This document shows positions 46,401-55,600 of a stretch of 64,000 bases of DNA, piece after piece; the first letter of the stretch is position 1; each line of letters opens with the position of its first letter. Location of the stretch: the NCBI GenBank assembly GCA_034096865.1, contig JAWQFJ010001315.1, forward strand, positions 80,235-144,234, in the 5' to 3' direction. The notes under the pieces were generated by a model, which was not told where the DNA came from, ran no database searches, and saw only the letters and a program-made list of their open reading frames with translations. Made by a program: the position numbers and the translations under genes. This stretch comes from Theodoxus fluviatilis (lineage: Eukaryota; Mollusca; Gastropoda; Cycloneritida; Neritidae).

Positions 46401-49400
46401 TTATTCAAGATTACAACAGCTTTTGATGAAAATGCGAAAGTGCATAGATAGAGTCTCCAAGTAATGGAGATACATCTGAAAATGTTTTAGGGTAAAACTA
46501 AAACAAAACAAAAAATCCTACAATTACTTGCGCAAGGGAAGTCAGCCGAGTCATTTTCATCTGAATCGAGCTTCCGCTCCTCTCAATAGATCTACAGACG
46601 ACAACACATCGGTCGAAGCACTGTGTTTTCCTACACAGCTCTATTCAAGAATACAACAGCTTTTGATTACTTGGAAATACATCTGAAAATGTTTTAGGGT
46701 AAAACAAAACAAAAAATCCTACAATTACTTACGCTAGGGAAGTCAGCCGAGTCATTTTCATTTGAATCAAGCGTCCGCTCCTCTCGAGATCTACAGACCA
46801 CAACACATCGGGATGATCAGTCGAAGCACATGCTTGCCCTCTATCTGAGTATCTCCCATCACATCAATGTCAGTAAAGCCTTCAAATTCATATTCTGAGA
46901 GTCAGAATTGAAAAATAACTCCACAAGCGCTTCAACTTCTTCGTCAGTCGCCCTACTGGCAAAGAAAAACTCCCGTTTACAAACGACGAAGACGCAACTT
47001 CGTGAAAAAATTCGCAGAAAATTTGCAGCACGTTCTCTCGCTCGCCAAAATGGCGGATCTCGTTGCCACGTGATCACTGCACGAGGCAGTGATATTTATA
47101 GAGCCATGTGACGCGAGGGTCGCGTCTGGCAGATAAACAAAGAGGGTCACTATCGGTCGGCGCACGGATACGCCGACGGCCCTCTAGTGAATGTAGCTGG
47201 TGGAGCATGAATGCGCCGACGGCCCTCTAAAGGTTAAGGATCTTGCTCAAGGATACAACTCTGGGAACCGAGCAGCTTCGAGCGCAGCTTTTTGATCAGG
47301 CTACCTTTTTCATCACTCCCACTTCGTCTCAACTCCCTGGGGAGCATGCAACTAGGCTGCGGATGAACGCGCCAAAGTTAGCTTTCACAATTTTTTCCAA
47401 CTCAGCCCTCTTCGAGCGCTGTACCCACTGGCTGCCAGCCAGTGTGGGTCCAGTGCGCTAACCACTCGGCCACAGAGCCCCACAGGGAACGAGCAGTCTG
47501 CAGCTGCTGGTTTACTCATTTGGTTGAGAAGCGCAATCCGCAACGATGAGAAAGCATCGCGGAAGCCATCTTGGCTATCGTTCGGTCATAACGAGTCGTT
47601 CAAGAGTGCACATTGGTTGCTCGGCTACCGGTCGGCTACCGGTAGGTCGTCTTGAACACACGGCTCGAGTCCTGTATACAAGGACCACTGCATTGGCTTG
47701 TAACATCAGGAGTCCTGGATACAAGGACCACTGCATTGCCTTGTAACATCTGGAGTCCAGTATACAAGGACCACTGCATTGCCCTGTAACATCAGGAGTC
47801 CTGTATACAAGGACCACTGCATTGCCTTGTAACATCAGGAGTCCTGTATACAAGGGCCACTGCATTGCCTCGTAACATCAGGAGTCCTGTAAACAAGGAC
47901 CACTGCATTGCCTTGTAACATCAGGAGTCCTGTATACAAGGACCACTGCATTGCCTTGTAACATCAGGAGTCCTGTATACAAGGACCACTGCATTGCCTT
48001 GTAACATCAGGAGTCCTGTATACAAGGACCACTGCATTGCCTTGTAACATCAGGAGTCCAGTATACAAGGACCACTGCATTGCCTAGTAACATCAGGAGT
48101 CCTGTATACAAGGACCACTGCATTGCCTCGTAACATCAGGAGTCCTGTATACAAGGACCACTGCATTGCCTCGTAACATCAGGAGTCCTGTATACAAGGA
48201 CCACTGCATTGCCTTGTAACATCAGGAGTCCTGTATACAAGGACCACTGCATTGCCTTACATCAGCAGTCCTGTATACAAGGACCACCGCATTGCCTTGT
48301 AACATCAGGAGTCCTGGACACAAGGACCACCGCATTGCCTTGTAACATCAGGAGTCCTGGACACAAGGACCATTGTATTGCCTTGTAACATCAGGAGTCC
48401 TGTATACAAGGACCACTGCATTGCCTTACATCAGGACTTCTGGACACAAGGACCCAATGAATTTCCTAAAATTGAGACCTGGACACAAGGGCCATTGCAT
48501 TCCCTTCCATTAGGACTCCTGTATACAAGGGCCACCTCTTTACCTTGCGTCAGGAGCTCTGCATAAAAGAACCACTGCATTGTTTTACAATAGGACTTCT
48601 GGATACACGGACCGCTGTGTTGTACAGGCCAAGTGCAACACAGAGGAAGTCACACAATTCCTCCCCCATCAGCTGGAACCCCTGGCTGCCAGGCTTTCAA
48701 GGGCCTGCTCCACAATCTCAACCAGGGGTGGCCCAGAGCAGTCAGAGAGGCTGGCAGGGGCAGGTCATTCAGATCCTGCCATATATTCAAACACAAACTA
48801 CAAAATTGTTTTGATGATGCTTGTTAAATAGTCAGTCATCTTCTGGGAGAAGTACTTAGGGATGCTTACTAGAAAACCTTGTAGAAACTGTATGGAAAGA
48901 ATGTTATTTACTGCTATTAATCACACAAATCTGATTCACTGCTTAAATATTTCCATGACATCTTCTTTGTAATCCATCGCATGAATGGTGAACTTGAAGA
49001 TGTGATTTGTTTCTCTGCAGGTGAAGAGAATGAAGCCATTAGGTCCAAGAAAAGAAACCGAGAGAAGAGGAAACCCAAAGAGGAGAAAGAAACAGAAACT
49101 GGGAATGATGGTAATATCTGTGTAGTTGCTGTGCACTTGCATGAGTTGTTTGTTTGTTTGTATGCTTGCAGTGAACAATTAAAGTTGTGAAATTTTATTT
49201 CTGACATTTCCTTCTCACCCAGTCTGTTGCCTCCCATCTTCCTCCCATCTTTGTGTTTTTTATCTCCTTCTCGTCGTCCCTTCTTCCTCCTGCTACTCTT
49301 GCTGTTCAAGACAGTGTTCCTCCTCAACTGTCTCTGCTTCGTTGCAACTGTCATGCACCAAGCATGCTCTTTTGGTTGATGCTATGTGTGCTTCCAGAAT

Positions 49401-49630
49401 TCAACCACTTTCTCTACATCTTTGATCCTAGTATTGTTTCTGTGGTTTGTTCCTATAAGTCTTTATGTGTGGACCTGGTTAATCTTAGTTCCTGACGAAT
49501 CCGATTTCTGTGTTTTGAATTTAATCTGCATGTAAAATGGTGGCTTTTTTATTGCAACTTTTCACATTGATGGTTTCTCAAACTGCATACTTTTATCCCT
49601 CCAGGTTTACTGGAGGTCCTCACAGCTTTA

Positions 49631-49682
<52 letters not shown>

Positions 49683-52600
49683 TCCCAACTTAACGGCTGA
49701 TATCTCAAAAACTACTGAACAGATTTCCTTGACATTTTGCACACTTACTGGAAGTTAGGTCCAATTGAATGTATCAAATTTTCAGAATCGAGGTTTGAAA
49801 AGAAAGTGACCTTTTGTACGTTTTGGTGTTGCAAAGAAGGCAAGGGACGGAACTCTGTCCCGACTCAAGGGAAGTTTTGGCATGTGTGACGTGATCATTT
49901 GATGTCGAATAACGTGACGTAATTTCGAGTAGATTGGACATTGGTGAAGGAGAAAAAAGGATTTTTTTCATCCCTCCAGGTTTACTGGAGGTCCTCACAG
50001 CTTTATGGATTAGCTCACTCGGTAGCGCGTCAAATCTTTTTTTGTCGCTGGGACGTGCTTGGTTGTAGGGGATGCGCATACGGGTTCGAATCCACACAGA
50101 AGCTTCTTTTTTATGTGTGTATGGTATTCGAGAGAGAGAGAGCCACCCCAAGTGTTGTAGTATACGTGAGAGGTTGCGGGTTCGAACCTTACTTTTTTCC
50201 CCCCCTCTTTTCTCGAGAGGTTGCTGGTTCAAACCCGATCTTTTGTTGTTGTTGTTTTAATGCCAAAACCTGGAGGTTTAGCGCCAGCGGTTTTTATATC
50301 CCCTGGTCATCGCGCTACTCAAATGATCACTTAACACCATCTCAGCTCCCTGGGGAACACACATTCTAGCTGCAGATGAAGGCACCAAAGTTATCTAGAC
50401 TATGCCAGTTCACTGCACTGTGCACACCCCTGTCTCCTGGTAGGGTCTAGCCAGCATCACATCGCCTGCATGCACACTTGTACCCAAGAATGAGTCGTGA
50501 CTGCCATTTCTAAAAATAGTGCCCTGGCAATGCTGTTCTCTTTCACTTCCACACTGCCGTCATCTCAGCTTTCGTTCCTCCTTTTATCTGTTGCAGAGAT
50601 CCCTTCCTTCTTCTCTTCTTTTTCCTCCACCTATAGGTTGGGGGTTAAAAGAATAGACCCACTGTGTCTCCCTACACTATTCTAGTAATGTTCATACCTA
50701 ATGGCCTTGCATAGCCTACAAAGGCTGATAGACCATAAAACTCCATCCATCCATCCATCCATTCATCCATCTTCCTTTTCTTTTTCATTCCCAGCTTTAC
50801 TTTTTCATCCTCTCCTCTGTTTCTTCTCCTCTCCTCCAGCTGTCTTCTTTTCCTCCTCTTATACTTCTTGTCTTTCATTCTCTTGTCTTTCTCCTTCTCT
50901 CTTACTCCCCATTCCTCTCCTCCTCTCCCCTGCCATTCAGTTGAATTGTAGTCCATGAAATATCGCTGAGTGCAGTCAGTCACTGTTCCTGTGTTGTTGC
51001 TGCAGATGTAGAGGCTGGGGAGGACAGTTCACGCCGAAGTGTGGCAGAGCGCTGGGAAGAGTCGCTGCTACAGTGCTCCAGTCTGTCCCAAGTGTACCTC
51101 CACCTCTCCACCCTGGAGAAGTCCGTAGCATGGTCGCGGTCTGCGCTACATGCACGTTGCCGCATCTGCCGACGCAAGGGTGATGCGGAACATATGCTGC
51201 TGTGTGATGCCTGTGACCGTGGCCACCACACGTACTGCCTCAAACCACCTGTGGAGGTATGGGCCAACTGGGCACCCCCATCTGGGTAGTGACAGTGGGG
51301 CGGATGGGAATGCAAGCTGATCTGAAGGGAACGTAGGGGTGGGAATGTGGCATATGGGAAGGTAATTTGAAGTGAAAGTGGAGTGTGGGTGGGTGGATGT
51401 GGTGAATGATGGAGGGTGCAGAGGAGAGGGGAGGAGTGGCTGATGTGGAGTGATGGTGGGACAGGAGAGGGGAGGAGTGGCTGATGTGGAGTGATGGTGG
51501 GACAGAGGAGAGGGGAGGAGTGGCTGATGTGGAGTGATGGTGGGACAGAGGAGAGGGGAGGAGTGGCTGATGTGGAGTGATGGTGGGACAGGAGAGGGGA
51601 GGAGTGGCTGATGTGGAGTGATGGTGGGACAGAGGAGAGGGGAGGAGTGGCTGATGTGGAGTGATGGTGGGACAGGAGAGGGGAGGAGTGGCTGATGTGG
51701 AGTGATGGTGGGACAGAGGAGAGGGGAGGAGTGGCTGATGTGGAGTGATGGTGGGACAGGAGAGGGGAGGAGTGGCTGATGTGGAGTGATGGTGGGACAG
51801 AGGAGAGGGGAGGAGTGGCTGATGTGGAGTGATGGTGGGACAGAGGAGAGGGGAGGAGTGGCTGATGTGGAGTGATGGTGGGACAGAGGAGAGGGGAGGA
51901 GTGGCTGATGTGGAGTGATGGTGGGACAGAGGAGAGGGGAGGAGTGGCTGATGTGGAGTGATGGTGGGACAGAGGAGAGGGGAGGAGTGGCTGATGTGGA
52001 GTGATGGTGGGACAGAGGAGAGGGGAGGTGTGGCTGATGTGGAGTGATGGTGGGACAGAGGATGAGGAGGAAGGCTCCTCTGTAGTGGTGTGGATTGGAC
52101 CATAATCTGATCTGAAATGGTGGAGCTAGGGTAGCATGAGTGTGGACTTGCACTGATGTAAAGGACAGAGGGAAGGGAATGGGCTGAGCAGGGCAGGTTG
52201 ATCTGAGGGAGAGTGGAGGGGAAGTCTACGTGGATTCGAGGTGTTGGAGGACTAAGATTTGTGTGGAATATGATTTGATGGAGTGGGATGGGGTAGGGGT
52301 TGATGATAGGGTAGGAGAAGGTCTGCTGGTTGGGAGTGAGCTGGAGGAGGTAAGCTGCTCCCAGTGGCAGCTAGTAACTTGGAGGTAAAGAATGAGCTGG
52401 TCTGATCTGAAGGGTTGTGGAAAAGCCTGAGATGGCACTGGGAGAGGTCTTTCATGATTGTCTACAGAAAAATCCGGTCTTAGGATGGCCTTGATTTGTA
52501 TGAGATGCCACACTCAGTTGGAAACACTTAAGTCTTGTATTTTTGAGTGGCACATTCTTGTAATTTTTTAGACAACTTCACTGTCCCTGTCACAGGATAG

Positions 52601-55600
52601 TTAAAGATAATGAGAGAGATGCTTATATTATCTCATCTACAGAAAAAATATGTTATATTTAAGATTCTGTATAAATGGCAGGAAAGTTTACATCCTTGGC
52701 AAGTGACACAATGGATTATCTGAGAGCTTGCTAGACGGAGCAGTGTTGTAGTATGATATTGACCCTCTGTAACCTAAACTTGTATCCTGGATGTAAGAAA
52801 TTGACTATATCAGAAAGTGATTTGGAGAAGCGTTGGAATTGTGTGGATCCAGCTGAAATCAGAATTATCAGATAATTAAAGTGAAAATTTTTTAAACGAT
52901 ATCTTTGTGAACGACAGACCTTTTATTTAATGATAGTCGTTTTAACGGGAAAACTTCCCATCTAGAAAGGTAAGATTTTATTCTCGTAACTCTTTCGTGA
53001 CTTGCTATTCTTCATCTGCACTCTCACCTGAACATCCCAACCATCAGCCACCTTGATCCACGAGAAAACTGTTGTCTTCTTTGCCGCAACCTGAAACGCT
53101 CTCTTCTCTCTGTTTCATGCTGCAGGGGCGGACGGTATGTCATCCTCTGTCTTTGAGCCTGTTCGCCTATTCTGCTGTTTTTTTGTTTTTCTTTTTTTGA
53201 TTGAAGTCTGTGTTTTCTGCTAGCTTTGTTCCATGTTATGATGTGCATACGATGCTGCATTATTTTCTGGTATGCCCAGTATTTCGTGTAGCTTCTGTGA
53301 GACTGAGCTCTCACTGTGTTGCTTGCTTCCATCTCTGAATGCCTGTTGTGTGCCTTGGCAGAAAGTGCCGGAAGGAGACTGGTTCTGTCCAAATTGCCGC
53401 CCCAAGGAAAGTCGACGAAGTCCGAGGAAAGGAAAGCGCCGAACGTTCTCTGATGAGCTGTCAGAGGAGGAAGATGGAAATGATGAAGAGGCAGAGGAAG
53501 AAGATGAGGAGTAAGTAGATCTTAAGTTCTTTGTATTGTAGTTTGTGCCTAATGGATGAGGCCACGCACAACAAATAGTTGTGGTTATGGTAACCAAAAC
53601 TTTTTTTCAATCATGACTCAAAAAAAGAAGAAAGAAATTGATGGTAAACAACTCTGTACTGTCCCATCTTCCCTGCCCTATTAGCACTCAGAGAATTCAC
53701 TAATTAAGTTTTTTTAAAGTGTTTTCAGTGAAAAAAAAGTTTGGTTTTAGGTTCACTCTGGCCTCTTCTAAAAATCTAAAATGAAATTTCAAAAAAAGTT
53801 GAGGCTGACCTACTGACCCTATTGTTTTTTTGCTATGTTACCTTGACAACAACCTTTTTTTAATGCTTACAGGAATGGGTCATGTATGAATAGTGTAGTG
53901 CTCAGTATGTTGTGAAAATCTGCATTTCCAAAATAAATGTTGCACTTCACCTGCATCTAGTATGATTCTTGAAATTGAGATTTCAGCCTTGTTGTCCTAC
54001 AGCTGAGAAAATGGAATTCTGTTTTTAATGCATGTCTTCTTGAGAGAAAGTTTGTTGTGGAGGATTTGAAAAGAGAGTTGGGGGAGGATGTTAGTATTCC
54101 ATAACCCTACATCTCATGTTGAAAGTTACCATTGGTCATTACAGTAGTCTTTCGATGCAAATAAAGTGGATTAAAGACTAAAATAAAATGAAGACCCTTT
54201 AAAGTTAGGGATTTTTAAACAGGGTCAGTCTTGCACTCCTGTCACTCAGACAATCATGTCTGGCCCCTGAACTTGCAATGATTGGGCACTTGGCCTGTCT
54301 GCTTGTGTATATGCCCGCACTGCTCAGTGCACACCCCTAGCTGTGGCAAGCATTTCCCAAGGGTTTGTCCATCTCAATCTCCAGTTAGCAAACGAGGGAG
54401 GAGCTCTGTCCTTGTGATACATAACGTGGTTGAGGAACATGTCACATTGCTGCCTTTTCTCCCCATCCCAGGGAGGACAGCGACGGAGCCAGTGGCACCA
54501 AGTTGGGGGAGGAGGACAACCAGGAAGCCAGCACTGCAGACCCCAATGAGAACCTGTGCACCGTGTGCAACAAGGAAGGCATGCTGCTCTGCTGTGACAA
54601 CTGCCCGCGCTCCTTCCACCTGAGCTGTGCCAAGCCCCCACTGAAGAGGGTGCCCAAGGGCAAGTGGCTGTGTCAGTTCTGCACTCAGGACAGGATGGGC
54701 AAGATCAAACTGGGCAGGCCAGGTAGGGGACCGCTGGGGTGTGGCGTGGCGGCTGCAGTGGAGGGGGTGGCGTGGCGGCTGCAGTGGAGGGGGGTGGCGT
54801 GGCGGTTGCAGTGGAGGGGGGTGGCGTGGCGGCTGCAGTGGAGGGGGGTGGCGTGGCGGCTGCAGTGGAGGGGGTGGCTGGCAGGAATAGAAATAGGTGT
54901 GTGGCGTGGCGGCTGCAGTGGAGGGGGTGGCTGGCAGGAATAGAAATAGGTGGGAAGTGTGTGTGTGTGTGTGTGTGTTTTCCTGTGTGTTCTGTGTTTT
55001 TCTTCATGTGTGCGTGTGTTCATATGTGTGTGTGTGTTCATGTGTATGTTCATGTTTGTGTGTGTGTGTTTTCATGTGTGTGTGTTTTCATGTATGTGTG
55101 TGTTCATGTGTGTGTGTGTGTGTGTGCATGCATGTGTGTGCATGTGTGTCTGCATGCATGTGTGTGTTTGTGTGTGTGTTTGCATGCATGCTTGTGTGCC
55201 TGTGTGTGTGCATGCGTGTGTGTGCATGCATGTCCATGTGTGTGTGTACATGCATGCATGTGTGCATGCATGTGTGTTCATGTGTGGACTCATGGATGGA
55301 TGCATGAGTGTGTGTGTGTGTGGATGCATATGTTTGTGTGTGCTTTAGTATGTGCACATTTATACAAATGTTGCTCTTATTTCTTTGTCTAACTGATCAC
55401 AGTTTTCATCAGTAGCCTTTGTTTGCTGCTTAACTCTGATTTGTATCTTTTCAAATTTTTTAAGAAGAAGGGGAATTTTGACATCAAGTGTTAGTTTTTG
55501 AAGCTTTCAGTCTTATTGATAGCAGGGGGAAAAGAAAGTCATTAATTGCTTGAAATTTGGATGGACATTTTCTGCAACATGATTGATGTCCTCAATCTAT

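Larger units (their letters stand above)
45513..47666. mobile_element. 2.15-kb TIR element splitting the 43-bp array
   Basis: Left CCTGTTCAAGAGGCCTACCG; complement of right GTGTTCAAGACGACCTACCG. Farther in, TCTTGAACGACT and ATAGCCAAxATGGCT are also mirrored, so the imperfect inverted repeats reach about 130 bp. TACCGGTA motifs are repeated in both arms. No transposase; target duplication not resolved. A SINE and a piggyBac-like MITE lie inside. Confidence 0.75.

Noticed and set aside
48628..48763. GC-richer stretch with acceptor-like TGTACAG and an open frame ([20 protein letters not shown])
   Set aside because: Incoming phase 1 forces a different frame (GQVQHRGS...), the length breaks the phase needed by exon 19, and it has no match to BAZ1A. 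It adjoins decayed 43-bp repeat.
50006..50095. Functional tRNA gene
   Set aside because: A and B boxes are present, but no acceptor stem or plausible anticodon arm forms; better seen as tRNA-derived repeat.
51146..52153. 335- and 287-codon Pro/Ser/His-rich complement frames
   Set aside because: 43-bp minisatellite artefact; overlaps BAZ1A exon 20 on the other strand.
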